From positions 62,001-126,000 of the forward strand of contig NZ_QJJP01000002.1 in the NCBI RefSeq assembly GCF_003201565.1: a DNA stretch of 64,000 nucleotides, read 5' to 3'. Origin of the DNA: Nitrosomonas sp. Nm84. GTDB lineage: Bacteria > Pseudomonadota > Gammaproteobacteria > Burkholderiales > Nitrosomonadaceae. Below, in pieces: positions 1 to 9,005 of this stretch. The first letter of the stretch is position 1. Each line of letters opens with the position of its first letter. The position numbers were made by a program, and so were the translations under genes. The notes beneath the pieces are model-generated. The model was given only the letters and a program-made list of their open reading frames with translations. It searched no databases and was not told the origin of the DNA.

Positions 1-624
1 GTAAAGCCGGACATGATTTGCATGGCTAAGGCGCTTTCCGGCGGTTTTGTTCCGGTCGGCGCGGTGGCCATGACGCAGCAGATTATGGACAAGGTGTTTA
101 ACCGCATGGACCGTGCGGTCGTGCATGGTTCCACTTTTTCCAAGAATAATATGGCGATGGCTGCTGGTCTGGCCAGCCTGGAAGTGATCAAAGCAGAGAA
201 TCTGGTTGAGAACAGCGCGAAAATAGGTGCTGAAATAATTAGCAAAATAAATGCACTAACCGATCAATTTGAATTCCTGAAAGAAGTGCGCGGTAAAGGT
301 TCAATGATTGCGGTGGAGTTCAAATCACCCAGCAGTCTGTCGCTCAAGGCCGCATGGATGATGCTGGAAGCGGCCAACAAAGGATTGTTCTGTCAGATGA
401 TTACCATTCCATTATTCAAAGAACACAGAATCCTGACGCAAGTGGCAGGGCATGGCATGAATGTAGTCAAACTATTGCCGCCGTTGATACTGACGCAAAA
501 AGATCTGGATCACATCATCAGTGCATTTACCAAAACCATTGCGGATACCCATCAAGTACCTGGTTCTATTTGGGAGCTCGGCAAAAATCTTGCCAGTCAT
601 GCGTTAAAAACGAAGGCTGGCTAA
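1..624 (+). CDS. Class III (PLP-dependent) aminotransferase, C-terminal part
   Basis: The reading frame is open from base 1, so the N-terminus lies outside the window; 207 codons are visible. The segment AKALSGGFVPVGA contains the lysine that binds pyridoxal phosphate in class III aminotransferases, and VVHGSTFSKNN matches the following conserved loop. The C-terminal part (HRILTQVAGHGMNVVKLLPP) is typical of 'aspartate aminotransferase family' proteins. The hopanoid enzyme HpnO belongs to this group, but that identity is a guess without upstream genes. The stop lies 9 bp before the next gene, so both are probably cotranscribed. Confidence 0.85.
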   Translation, partial: VKPDMICMAKALSGGFVPVGAVAMTQQIMDKVFNRMDRAVVHGSTFSKNNMAMAAGLASLEVIKAENLVENSAKIGAEIISKINALTDQFEFLKEVRGKGSMIAVEFKSPSSLSLKAAWMMLEAANKGLFCQMITIPLFKEHRILTQVAGHGMNVVKLLPPLILTQKDLDHIISAFTKTIADTHQVPGSIWELGKNLASHALKTKAG

Positions 625-633
625 GCATACGAT

Positions 634-1698
634 ATGAGCACTGAACGCGCTGACGATATGCATTATCTCTGGTGGTTAATACTGGTTTGCGTCACCGGCG
701 GATTGATTTATCTGCTCAGTCCGATCCTGACGCCCTTTTTACTGGCAGCAGTGATTGCTTATATCTGCAATCCGATGGTGGCGCATATGGCCGATAAAAG
801 AATACCACGGACAGCGGGTGCGGTATTGGTGATGTTTTTGTTGCTTGGGGTGTTTGCGGCTTTGGTCCTGATCATGGTGCCGCTATTTGAGGAAGAAGCG
901 CGGCGCTTGCTGAACAAGATGCCGGTTTACCTGGATCTGTTAAAGAATCATGTGGTTCCCTGGCTGGAAACAAGATTCAACATCAGTTTGCAGCCGGATA
1001 TGAATGTGTTGAAGCAGGCCATATCAGAACACTGGAAGAGTGCCGGCGGCTTTGCTGCGAAAGCGTTGCCTTCCTTAACCAGCGGCGGAATGGCAGTGGT
1101 TGAGTTTGTGGTCAATTTGCTGTTGGTGCCTGTTGTATTGTTTTATCTGCTGCGCGATTGGAATAAGCTGATCAAGTTGATCGATGAGATGATTCCGCGC
1201 TATTGGCACCATCAGGTTTCGCTATTAGCGCATGAGACGGACCGGATTCTGGCGGAATTTTTGCGCGGGCAATTATCCGTCATCGTGCTGATGAGCATGT
1301 GCTATATCACAGGCCTCTGGCTGGTGGGGCTGGAATTTGCGTTACCCATCGGATTAGTGGCTGGGATTCTGGTGTTTGTACCGTATCTCGGCATGATTGT
1401 CGGCCTGACGCTGGCAACGTTTGCCGCAGTGATGCAGTTTCAGGGGTGGGGCGGAGTGATTCCCGTGTGGATTGTGTTTGGTGCTGGTCAATTGCTCGAG
1501 GGCATGCTGATTACACCGTGGCTGGTCGGTGATCGCATTGGATTGCATCCGGTCATGGTCATTTTTGCGTTAATGGCGTTCGGCCAGTTATTTGGCTTCC
1601 TGGGTATTTTGTTGGCACTGCCGGTGAGTGCCGTGCTGTTGGTTTGGCTGCGTCATCTGCATCAGCGCTACCTAGAGAGCAATCTCTATAATTCATAG
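634..1698 (+). CDS. AI-2E/PerM family transporter-like membrane protein
   Basis: A 354-residue protein with clear hydrophobic helices at the N-terminus (LWWLILVCVTGGLIYLLSP), a long amphipathic middle section, and a cluster of membrane segments in the C-terminal half. This is the layout of the PerM/AI-2E exporter family (PF01594). The motif VPYLGMIVG and the end segment FGQLFGFLGILLALPVSAV are family hallmarks. Substrates of most members are unknown. It sits 9 bp after the aminotransferase gene and 39 bp before hda; this order (perM-like gene next to hda) is common in proteobacteria. An alternative ATG lies eight codons downstream. Confidence 0.9.
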   Translation: MSTERADDMHYLWWLILVCVTGGLIYLLSPILTPFLLAAVIAYICNPMVAHMADKRIPRTAGAVLVMFLLLGVFAALVLIMVPLFEEEARRLLNKMPVYLDLLKNHVVPWLETRFNISLQPDMNVLKQAISEHWKSAGGFAAKALPSLTSGGMAVVEFVVNLLLVPVVLFYLLRDWNKLIKLIDEMIPRYWHHQVSLLAHETDRILAEFLRGQLSVIVLMSMCYITGLWLVGLEFALPIGLVAGILVFVPYLGMIVGLTLATFAAVMQFQGWGGVIPVWIVFGAGQLLEGMLITPWLVGDRIGLHPVMVIFALMAFGQLFGFLGILLALPVSAVLLVWLRHLHQRYLESNLYNS

Positions 1699-1737
1699 TT
1701 ATTTGCATGGCTGGACTATGCAGATTGAGCGATTACC

Positions 1738-2415
1738 ATGCAACAGTTGCTGCTAGACATTAAACCTCTGCCATTCCCTACACTGACAAATTTCCTGCCG
1801 GGGCGCAATACTGAGTTGTTGCACATGCTGACTACTATCCTGTCAGGGCAGGAAAAAGAACACTTTGTTTACCTGTGGGGTGGTTTGGGATGCGGTAAAA
1901 GCCATTTGTTACAGGCAACCGTTGCTGCCTATACCCAAAAAAACCTAAAAGCGGTATATTTCTCCGCCGGGAAACGCTGCGAGTTTTCTGTGGATGGTGA
2001 GTTGGATTGCATCGCGATCGACGACATTGATTGTCTGGATGCGTCAGATCAGATTGAGTTATTCAATCTTTATAATCAGTTGCGCGATGATGGTCACACA
2101 TTTTTGCTGATGAGCGGCGTGTCTGCACCGATGTATCTGGACATGCGGCAAGACTTGGTTACTCGCCTGGGATGGGGGCTGGTTTATCAAGTGCTTGAGT
2201 TAACTGAAGAAGAGAAAATACAAGCGATGAAAAGTCATGCCGCTGCTTGCGGTTTTGATTTGACACAGGAAATTTGTCTATATCTGTTACGTCATGGCCG
2301 GCGCGATTTGCCGTCGTTGATGATGACACTGGATGCACTGGATCGATATTCTCTGGTGCATCAGCGTCAGATTACCATCCCTTTATTACGAGAATTATTA
2401 CAGGTGGCTTCATGA
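1738..2415 (+). CDS. hda: DnaA regulatory inactivator Hda
   Basis: This 225-residue protein resembles the AAA+ part of DnaA without the DNA-binding domain. The Walker A motif is GGLGCGKSHLLQA and the Walker B is CIAIDDID. Hda binds the beta clamp through a short N-terminal motif; MQQLLLDIKPLP fits a clamp-binding QLxLD-type sequence. It stimulates ATP hydrolysis by DnaA and so limits re-initiation of replication. The stop codon overlaps the ATG of the next gene (ATGA), which indicates translational coupling. Confidence 0.9.
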   Translation: MQQLLLDIKPLPFPTLTNFLPGRNTELLHMLTTILSGQEKEHFVYLWGGLGCGKSHLLQATVAAYTQKNLKAVYFSAGKRCEFSVDGELDCIAIDDIDCLDASDQIELFNLYNQLRDDGHTFLLMSGVSAPMYLDMRQDLVTRLGWGLVYQVLELTEEEKIQAMKSHAAACGFDLTQEICLYLLRHGRRDLPSLMMTLDALDRYSLVHQRQITIPLLRELLQVAS

Positions 2416-3074
2416 ATTTAGCATTATTTGATCTGGATAACACACTGATTGCCGGTGATAGTGACTTCCAGTGGGCGCAATTTTTGATTGAAAAGAAAGC
2501 ATTGGATCGTGAATTGCACGAGACCAAAAATATCGAGTTTTACGAGCAATACAAAGCGGGAACACTGGATATTCATGAATTCTTGGATTTTCAGTTAAAG
2601 CCGTTGGCGCGTCATTCGCGCGCTCAGTTGGAGGCGTGGCGCAGTGAATTTATGTGCAAAAAGATTATGCCACTGATTGCGCCGGGTACGCGTCGGTTGA
2701 TCGAGCAGCATATGTTGGATGATGATCTGTGCATCATTATTACCGCCACCAACAGTTTCGTCACCGCACCGATCGCGCAAGCACTCGGCATCCATCATTT
2801 GATCGCGACTGAGCCGGAAGAAAAAGATGGTGAATTTACCGGCCGGGTATCTGGAACGCCGTCTTTCCGGGAAGGGAAAATTGAACGGCTGGAGGATTGG
2901 CTGGATGCGCATAATTTGACCTGGCTTTCCTTCTTGCGCAGCTGGTTTTATAGCGATTCGCTCAATGATTTACCCTTGCTGAGCAAAGTGACGCATCCGG
3001 TCGCGGTCGATCCGGATCCGACGCTGAAAAGCCATGCGGAAAGAAATAATTGGCCGATTATCAGTTTGCGTTGA
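2412..3074 (+). CDS. HAD-superfamily subfamily IB phosphatase (SerB-like)
   Basis: A 220-residue protein beginning MNLALFDLDNTLIAGDSD, the DxDxT nucleophile motif of haloacid dehalogenase phosphatases. IITATNSFVTAPIA supplies motif II, and FYSDSLNDLPLL is the acidic motif IV. These features place it in the IB subfamily with phosphoserine phosphatase-like and HAD-IB proteins; the substrate is not evident. The ATG overlaps the hda stop by four bases. The hda-HAD pairing is conserved in betaproteobacteria. Confidence 0.85.
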   Translation: MNLALFDLDNTLIAGDSDFQWAQFLIEKKALDRELHETKNIEFYEQYKAGTLDIHEFLDFQLKPLARHSRAQLEAWRSEFMCKKIMPLIAPGTRRLIEQHMLDDDLCIIITATNSFVTAPIAQALGIHHLIATEPEEKDGEFTGRVSGTPSFREGKIERLEDWLDAHNLTWLSFLRSWFYSDSLNDLPLLSKVTHPVAVDPDPTLKSHAERNNWPIISLR

Positions 3075-3278
3075 TGAGGTGATTGGCAATTGACTGTTCA
3101 GGGAAATGCCTTTGTCAGATCGATAAGAAGAGGGTGGTGTGATGTCAAGGTGTGATCCCTGTGACTTATGATCCCTTATATTGTAATGGGCCCGGAATTT
3201 TACTCATTTCTCGTGTTCCTTATGCTTATAACACCTGAATTAAGTCGTGCCGCGAAACGACATCGGCTTGAATGAATC

Positions 3279-3291
3279 GTTAGAGGTCACT
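3279..3291 (+). repeat. Left arm of a 13-bp inverted repeat around a hypothetical gene
   Basis: GTTAGAGGTCACT reads forward here, and its exact reverse complement lies at 4105-4117. The two arms enclose the coding region 3325-4104. A short hairpin (CCCGGA/TCCGGG) follows the left arm and may end transcription of the enclosed gene. Confidence 0.6.
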
Positions 3292-3324
3292 CCCCCGGAT
3301 CAAATGTTTCTTCCGGGTAGAAGT

Positions 3325-4104
3325 TCAAGATGGTTGCAACCGAGGTTGCCCGTTGATTGTTTGTACTTGCACATCCACGATATAAGCCAGCCGATGCCAA
3401 GGTTTTGAGAATTTAATGCCTTGCTCGAACATTTGAGACTTCACCGCGTTGTTGTCGAAGACGACACGGAGAGGTCTTGGGCTGATGCTCTCGATGAGAG
3501 CTTTGTTGCCGGTCTGCGAATCATTGTCGAACTTTGCCTGATACCAAGTCATGACTCGCTTGGTATGGATGGAGTCGCTTGGCTCCTCAAGAAGTCCGAG
3601 TTCTCGTTTGATCCGGTTTTGCGCGGCATTCGCCTCTGCTGAGTTGACGAAGAACTGATTAATCACTGTGCCGCCGTCTGCGACCGTGAAGTTAAGTTGT
3701 GAGCCTTGGTCTTTTGCCACAGGCTCCAGAATGCTGTGCCATTGCTTCAGGTCGTTCTTAGTCAAGTTCCTTGGTGGTTGTGCGAGTTTTCCACTTAACC
3801 AATGAATCGTGTCTTTGGCGTAGTTGGCCCACTCTAATAAGGCGCCGCCCTGCCAGAAGAGCGGAATAAGCGGCAGAGCTTGCGCCACTAGTTCAAAGAC
3901 GATTGAGCCAGAGCGAACTTCCTTGACCAGGAGTTCACTAGCAACTGGAACATCTGCGCGGAGTTCAGTCTCTATGAATTTCTCAAACTGATGCCCTACG
4001 GAAAGCAGCGAAAGCGTTAAGTCGGTCAGCGCAACAGGACGAGTGTTGTTGATCGTGATCTCAAGACGATCATTGGACTCAACATGGATCGCGGATATCG
4101 CCAT
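3325..4104 (-). CDS. Hypothetical protein, 259 aa
   Basis: I do not recognise this protein. It has no signal peptide. One mildly hydrophobic stretch (about residues 70-95, around LPLIPLFWQGGALLEW) precedes a basic, polar C-terminal half. The start ATG at 4104 is preceded by AGAGGT, a plausible ribosome binding site that is part of the 13-bp inverted repeat. It stands alone between two housekeeping regions, with AT-rich flanks and no operon partner, which suggests a laterally acquired orphan gene. The long frame with balanced composition supports a real gene more than its function. Confidence 0.6.
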   Translation of the reverse strand: MAISAIHVESNDRLEITINNTRPVALTDLTLSLLSVGHQFEKFIETELRADVPVASELLVKEVRSGSIVFELVAQALPLIPLFWQGGALLEWANYAKDTIHWLSGKLAQPPRNLTKNDLKQWHSILEPVAKDQGSQLNFTVADGGTVINQFFVNSAEANAAQNRIKRELGLLEEPSDSIHTKRVMTWYQAKFDNDSQTGNKALIESISPRPLRVVFDNNAVKSQMFEQGIKFSKPWHRLAYIVDVQVQTINGQPRLQPS

Positions 4105-4117
4105 AGTGACCTCTAAC
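4105..4117 (-). repeat. Right arm of the 13-bp inverted repeat
   Basis: AGTGACCTCTAAC directly abuts the start codon of the hypothetical gene on the minus strand. On that strand it reads GTTAGAGGTCACT and provides the gene's likely Shine-Dalgarno sequence. Confidence 0.6.
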
Positions 4118-4455
4118 TAAAATTAGCCAGATAGCTAAAAAAGCAGAATATCTTCATAAAACTATTTATTTCCATAAGATATCATTAAATATCAATCCAT
4201 TAAACTGGATAATCTTTTTATCGCCACCTAAAATTTCACAGATATACTTTACTCAGTTTTTTCCGTGTCCTCTGCGATAACAAAAATTCCAAGTCAATTT
4301 ATATAGAACTCAACCTCATATAGTAAATGCTGAATAACCCGCATTTGTCATTTCGAATGTCATGAGGAATCTTTGTTAGTACGGGATCGCGTCTTGACAT
4401 AACTGATCTATAAAAGATGTGTTTCGTGGTCATCGTCGAATTATTCAACGCTTTC
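4118..4455. other. Gene-free AT-rich spacer
   Basis: No convincing coding region is seen. Around 4346-4376 there is a stretch (GTCATTTCGAATG, then GAGGAATCTTTG) resembling a widespread dispersed intergenic repeat; that resemblance is from memory and was not tested. Confidence 0.4.
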
Positions 4456-5964
4456 CTAATCTTCCCGCCGTAACTGCGGAAACAAAATCACGTCGCGGAT
4501 GCTGGGGCTGTCGGTCAATAGCATGATCAGCCGGTCAATGCCGATGCCTTCACCGGCGGTGGGGGGCAAGCCGTATTCCAGCGCGCGGATATAATCGGCG
4601 TCGTAATGCATGGCTTCGGCATCGCCAGCCTCTTTGGCTTGGGCTTGCTCCTGAAAGCGCGCTGCCTGGTCTTCCGCATCATTGAGTTCCGAAAAACCAT
4701 TGGCGATTTCACGTCCGGCGATATATAGCTCGAAGCGGTCGGTGATGTCGGGGTTGTTGTCGTTGCGCCGCGCTAGCGGGGAGACTTCTGCCGGATAATC
4801 GACAATGAATGTGGGTTCAAACAGCAGATGCTCGGTGGTTTCGTCAAACAGCGACAGTTGCAGGCCGCCGATACCATCGTGCGGGTTATAGTGAATATTG
4901 AGGGTTTGCAATTGTTTGATCAGGAAATTACGGTCCTGCAATTGCGCATCAGAATATTGCGGGTGGAATTTTTGTATCGCCTGCGTGATGGTCAGGCGCA
5001 TGAACGGTTTGGCCAGATCAAGGGCCTTGCCCTGGTAGGTGATCTGTGTGGTGCCGAGCACCTTTTCCGCTACTTCCGCCAGCATTTTTTCCGTGAAATC
5101 CATCAGATAGGTAAAATCCTGGTACGCTTCATAGAATTCCACCATGGTGAATTCCGGATTGTGCCGCGTGGAAATCCCTTCATTGCGGAAATTGCGGTTA
5201 ATCTCAAAAACTTTCTCCATGCCGCCGACCACCAAGCGTTTCAGATAAAGCTCAGGCGCGATGCGCAAATACAGCGCCATGTCCAATGCGTTGTGATGTG
5301 TGACGAACGGCCGTGCTGAAGCGCCACCGGGGATCGGATGCATCATCGGGGTCTCCACTTCCAGATAATCCCGTGCGACAAAGAATTCACGGATCGCCTG
5401 AATGACTTTTGAGCGTACCGTGAACACCTTGCGCGCTTCTTCATTGGTAATCAGATCGAGGTAGCGCTGGCGGTATTTCTGTTCCTGATCGGTCAAACCA
5501 TGAAATTTTTCCGGTAGCGGGCGCAGAGACTTTGTCAGTAGTTGCAGGTCAGTAACGCGAATCGAGAGTTCGCCGGTTTTGGTTTTAAATAGCACACCCT
5601 GCGCGCCGAGGATATCGCCCAAATCATGATGCTTGAATGCAGCATGCACCGCTGCGCCGGTGTGATCATCCGAAATATATAGTTGGATACGTCCGCTCAT
5701 GTCCTGAATCGTGGCAAAACTGGCTTTACCCATGACACGCTTCAGCACCATACGCCCCGCCACTTTTGCAGAAACTGGATGCTCCTCCAGTTGTTCTTTC
5801 GAGAATTCATCGTATTGTTGATGGAGTTCTGACGCTAGATGTTCGCGCCGGAAGGTATTTGGAAACGCATTGCCTGCTTGCCGTATTTCAGCCAGCTTGG
5901 CGCGGCGTTCGGCAATGATTTGGTTTTCATCCTGAGGCGTAGTGGGTTGATTTTCCTGGGTCAT
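4456..5964 (-). CDS. lysS: Lysyl-tRNA synthetase, class II
   Basis: A 502-residue class II aminoacyl-tRNA synthetase that charges tRNA-Lys. The N-terminal anticodon-binding OB fold includes [20 protein letters not shown]. Motif 2 is [20 protein letters not shown] and motif 3 is [16 protein letters not shown], ending in the usual ILFPQLR. I chose the ATG at 5964 (MTQENQ), which matches the usual family length; a further 13 in-frame codons reach only a TTG. The gene appears monocistronic. Confidence 0.97.
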   Translation of the reverse strand: MTQENQPTTPQDENQIIAERRAKLAEIRQAGNAFPNTFRREHLASELHQQYDEFSKEQLEEHPVSAKVAGRMVLKRVMGKASFATIQDMSGRIQLYISDDHTGAAVHAAFKHHDLGDILGAQGVLFKTKTGELSIRVTDLQLLTKSLRPLPEKFHGLTDQEQKYRQRYLDLITNEEARKVFTVRSKVIQAIREFFVARDYLEVETPMMHPIPGGASARPFVTHHNALDMALYLRIAPELYLKRLVVGGMEKVFEINRNFRNEGISTRHNPEFTMVEFYEAYQDFTYLMDFTEKMLAEVAEKVLGTTQITYQGKALDLAKPFMRLTITQAIQKFHPQYSDAQLQDRNFLIKQLQTLNIHYNPHDGIGGLQLSLFDETTEHLLFEPTFIVDYPAEVSPLARRNDNNPDITDRFELYIAGREIANGFSELNDAEDQAARFQEQAQAKEAGDAEAMHYDADYIRALEYGLPPTAGEGIGIDRLIMLLTDSPSIRDVILFPQLRRED

Positions 5965-6085
5965 ATTAGGTTTTTTGTTAAAAATTTTAATTTTGATTCT
6001 CAATGAATAGCGTAATTATACGCTGCATCCATGGAACTGCAGTAATGAGTCAACGACCTGTTAACAAAAATCGATTGTTTGGCTC

Positions 6086-6411
6086 ATGCTGATGAAATCA
6101 CTATTTGGTGGGTCCTGCAAAATTCACAACCCATTGACGCGTCGTCAGTTGTGGCGCGATAGCTTGATCACGAAAGTCCGTTACGTTGTTGAACGAACCT
6201 TCGGCGGTCAGGCACGTTGGTTCAATGCCAAGACGCTGCGTTACCGCGGCGCATGCCTGACATATGCTATATGATGGCTATGGCGTATAACTTGAAAAGA
6301 CTGCCCAGACTCTTACGAACGCCCGATAATCACCCAAACTTAGCGTTAGTGCGCAAGCTCATCCGGGAATGGCCGTTTAGAGTGATTATTCACAGTTCAT
6401 TGGTAGAAAAA
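6086..6411 (+). pseudogene. IS5-family transposase relic, C-terminal part
   Basis: The frame starting at 6086 encodes VRYVVERTFGGQARWFN and KTLRYRG, the signature of the C-terminal catalytic region of IS5-group (IS1478-like) transposases. After about 6258 homology continues in another frame as MAYNLKRLPRL, so a frameshift or deletion has broken it. No start, no N-terminal half and no intact terminal repeats are seen. Beyond about 6340 the frame stays open but is no longer recognisable. Confidence 0.8.
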
Positions 6412-6420
6412 GGGGCTAAA

Positions 6421-6859
6421 AGATTTTCGATCACTTCATAGGCAGGTCTGATTTTAGGCTTGCGCGGACTTTGATCGGCATAGCAGTCTTGTCTGACCGC
6501 GTAATATTGTGCATTTGTATTTGCCGATTGATTTGCTCTAATAACCATCCCACGCATCTGCTGCCGTTAACTGCATTCTGAAGCGGACAGTACCGAGTGG
6601 TCTGGTAAAATCGTCTTCCAGCGTCAATCCCAGAAATTGCATCGCGTGTAGATTCGAATTTGCCATGCCTTTACACTGACTCATCGCTTAAATCACCCCG
6701 TCAGCAGCATCTTGAACAGCAATAGCCCCGAATACGCCGGACGGACTGCAGCATCCGAGATCGCTTCCTATCGAATTTTCAGTCTATCAATTCATCGATT
6801 TACTTCAGGAAATTCTCTTTACGGGTGCGGCGGGTTACATCATATTCCGAGAAACTCAT
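6421..6859 (-). pseudogene. IS5-family transposase relic, N-terminal part
   Basis: Reading leftward from an ATG at 6859: MSFSEYDVTRRTRKENFLK, then in-frame stops. In other frames follow RPAYSGLLLFKMLLTG, MANSNLHAMQFLGLTLEDDF and SPRKPKIRPAYEVIEN. These match the N-terminal half of IS5-family transposases in the right order. At least three frame changes and several stops show long decay. It lies tail to tail with the C-terminal relic on the other strand. Confidence 0.8.
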
Positions 6860-7327
6860 GTCAATCACTTTAACGATATTGTTTTAGAACATAATTATAT
6901 CACCCGATCCAAGTACCCTAGGATCGTTGCCGTGCAAAGACCTCCAGCTATTCTCAAAGGCTCTCTGCAACAACGCGATTGCGACCACTATTCTTTGCAA
7001 CATAAAGACTAAGTAAAGGTTTAGATAAAAATAGGCAGAACGCTCATTTACTTATCAGGCTGATAATTTTACATTGAGGATAGGGCGTATGTATGGCGGC
7101 CTGAGGTAGGCAGAACAGAGATGAAGCGATAGAAATTTTTATGTATTTGATGTGGCTGGAGCATAAGGATGTTTCTCACATACATCAGTTATCAGTTCCA
7201 AGCCATTGTTGCATTTTTAGGGAGTGGAGCTTAGTGGCGGGAGGTCAACGCAGATGGAAATAGTATTGAGTAATTATAAATTTTTGTAGGTTACTAATTT
7301 ATATAACAGAGTGGAGAGGAACAGATC
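6860..7327. other. Long leader region upstream of the secreted-protein gene
   Basis: No gene is recognisable. The first part may be the outer end of the IS5 relic. The last part holds a good ribosome binding site (GAGAGGA) seven bases before the ATG at 7328, and an AT-rich stretch at about 7265-7305 that could hold a promoter; no confident -35/-10 pair was assigned. Confidence 0.4.
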
Positions 7328-8695
7328 ATGAAGTTGACTAAATTAAAAGAATTTTCTGTGATAAGCAGAAAACTTGGTTTTGCTGCCATTCTTGTGGTTG
7401 CAATGATGGGTTTGACTATGCAATCCGCGAAGTCGGCGCTGACGGGCAAAGGTTTATTACATCCGGTTAATCATTTTCCGACATGGTTTTCCGATGTCAA
7501 TGGAGTTACTTTGCAGTTGTGTTTGGATGGTGATGGCCTTACCGGTTTATGTTCTTTTGACCCTGTGATACCGGGCAATCCCACCTCACTAGCGACCGGC
7601 TTTGGTGCAGAAGCGTTCTGGTGGTTGGCGAATGCCACGTTAGATGTGGCTGGAGGCGGGCGTGCTATTTTAGTATTGGCTTTGGAAGCAGCTTATGGCC
7701 AAGGAGATCCTGCACCGAATGATCAGTTTGCCTTTGGACGTGTGCGTCTCCGCGTCGACATACCTGCGGATGGTGAATATAAAATTTGGCATCCTGCGCT
7801 AAATGAAACCAATGGTTGCCAACCGGAAGTCTATACCGCAACGGCCGGCATCAAAGCCATTAATGTGACGCGTGATACGGGCGGCGGTGTGCCGTTCGAT
7901 ACCATGTTGACCGGTGAGGTTGGTCCTTTCTTGACGTGGGATCCAGCCATTTCCCCGCTTGCACCGGCTGGTTATGTGGGTGATCCGAATGTCAATCACG
8001 AAGTGGTCGGCGGCCACTGCGGTATTAATTACTTCCGTATCGAAGCTCCGGTTGGCGTGGATTTAGACGGTAACGGTAATAATTTTGTGCAAACTAATTT
8101 ATTCTCGATAGCAGGAAAAATTCATGACGAGAATAGCTCCCCGCCAGGAATTGAATCTGTACGTACAAGTTACTCCCGTACTACTGCGGCAGGCTTTGTT
8201 ACGACGTCTCGTATCAATTCATGGGTGAAAGCACCGCCGCATGCAACCGTTGTGCTTAGCGATGTGCCTCAGGCCAATCAAAATGGTTCAATGACATTCG
8301 ATGGCGATAGCATATTCTTCAAACGCGCGACGTTAAGTGCGGCCAATAGCAACCCTATGCCTGCTCAATTAACGGTTACCGCCACAAACGCCAACGGCAT
8401 GAGTACCGTGCAAGTTGTCAATGTCGTCGATCAAGTGGAGATTGATTCAGTAGGTTGGACGAAGCCATTGGCAAGGTTAAAGGTCGTGGCTTTCTCGAGC
8501 GACAAGATACATCCAGCGGCGGGTATTATTCCTGAACTTACGCTGCATGTAGGGGCAAATTCTTATCCAATGCCACAAGTTGGCGCGCCTGGACGGTATG
8601 AAGTGTTATTGCCTGGGTTGTTTCCAGTGCCACCAGCTCGGGTCACTGTAACGTCTTCAAGAGGTGGCGTCGATACGCAAGGTTTGGCAGATTAA
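7328..8695 (+). CDS. Secreted hypothetical protein, 455 aa
   Basis: The N-terminus has a basic start (MKLTKLKEFSVISRK), a hydrophobic core (LGFAAILVVAMMGLTM) and a likely cleavage after QSAKSA, so it is a probable Sec signal peptide. The mature part is rich in Gly, Pro, Asn and beta-prone segments. It has two cysteines near the N-terminus (LCLDGDGLTGLC) and two more in the middle (NGCQPE, GHCGIN). The last third resembles immunoglobulin-like beta domains in composition. I do not recognise the family. A strong ribosome binding site precedes the ATG and a perfect palindrome follows the stop, so it is a single-gene unit. Confidence 0.75.
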   Translation: MKLTKLKEFSVISRKLGFAAILVVAMMGLTMQSAKSALTGKGLLHPVNHFPTWFSDVNGVTLQLCLDGDGLTGLCSFDPVIPGNPTSLATGFGAEAFWWLANATLDVAGGGRAILVLALEAAYGQGDPAPNDQFAFGRVRLRVDIPADGEYKIWHPALNETNGCQPEVYTATAGIKAINVTRDTGGGVPFDTMLTGEVGPFLTWDPAISPLAPAGYVGDPNVNHEVVGGHCGINYFRIEAPVGVDLDGNGNNFVQTNLFSIAGKIHDENSSPPGIESVRTSYSRTTAAGFVTTSRINSWVKAPPHATVVLSDVPQANQNGSMTFDGDSIFFKRATLSAANSNPMPAQLTVTATNANGMSTVQVVNVVDQVEIDSVGWTKPLARLKVVAFSSDKIHPAAGIIPELTLHVGANSYPMPQVGAPGRYEVLLPGLFPVPPARVTVTSSRGGVDTQGLAD

Positions 8696-8707
8696 TTAAC
8701 GTAAAGG

Positions 8708-8733
8708 CAATCCCCCGGCATGCCGGGGGATTT
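8708..8733 (+). terminator. Palindromic hairpin after the secreted-protein gene
   Basis: A perfect 24-bp palindrome (8709-8732; half-site AATCCCCCGGCA) lies 14 bp after the stop codon. It would form a very stable GC hairpin flanked by A and T residues. There is no long T-run, so it may act as a terminator or an RNA-stabilising hairpin. Confidence 0.65.
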
Positions 8734-9005
8734 GCGCTGCGAGCAGATTAGCTTGAACTGTACAAAATATAAGGTGTGTGTGGCTGCAGCTATTACCGTG
8801 TAGCGGTAGAGGAATTTCACGGCCGAGTGTTTCTGGGCTGTTTTGTGTCGACGATTGGATTAGACGGAAATTGCCGTGTCGGAGAGCTTAGAAGTGAGCT
8901 GCATGGCTTTTGTGTATCTTTTATGGCGCTCACTAGTTTAGTCCATTAGCTTTTCCAGTATTGTCTGATTTTAGTATTATTAATCATAATATTAATGGAG
9001 TAAAT

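Noticed and set aside
4828-5319. Plus-strand open frame of 163 codons
   Set aside because: It is antisense to lysS and shows only mirrored lysS composition.
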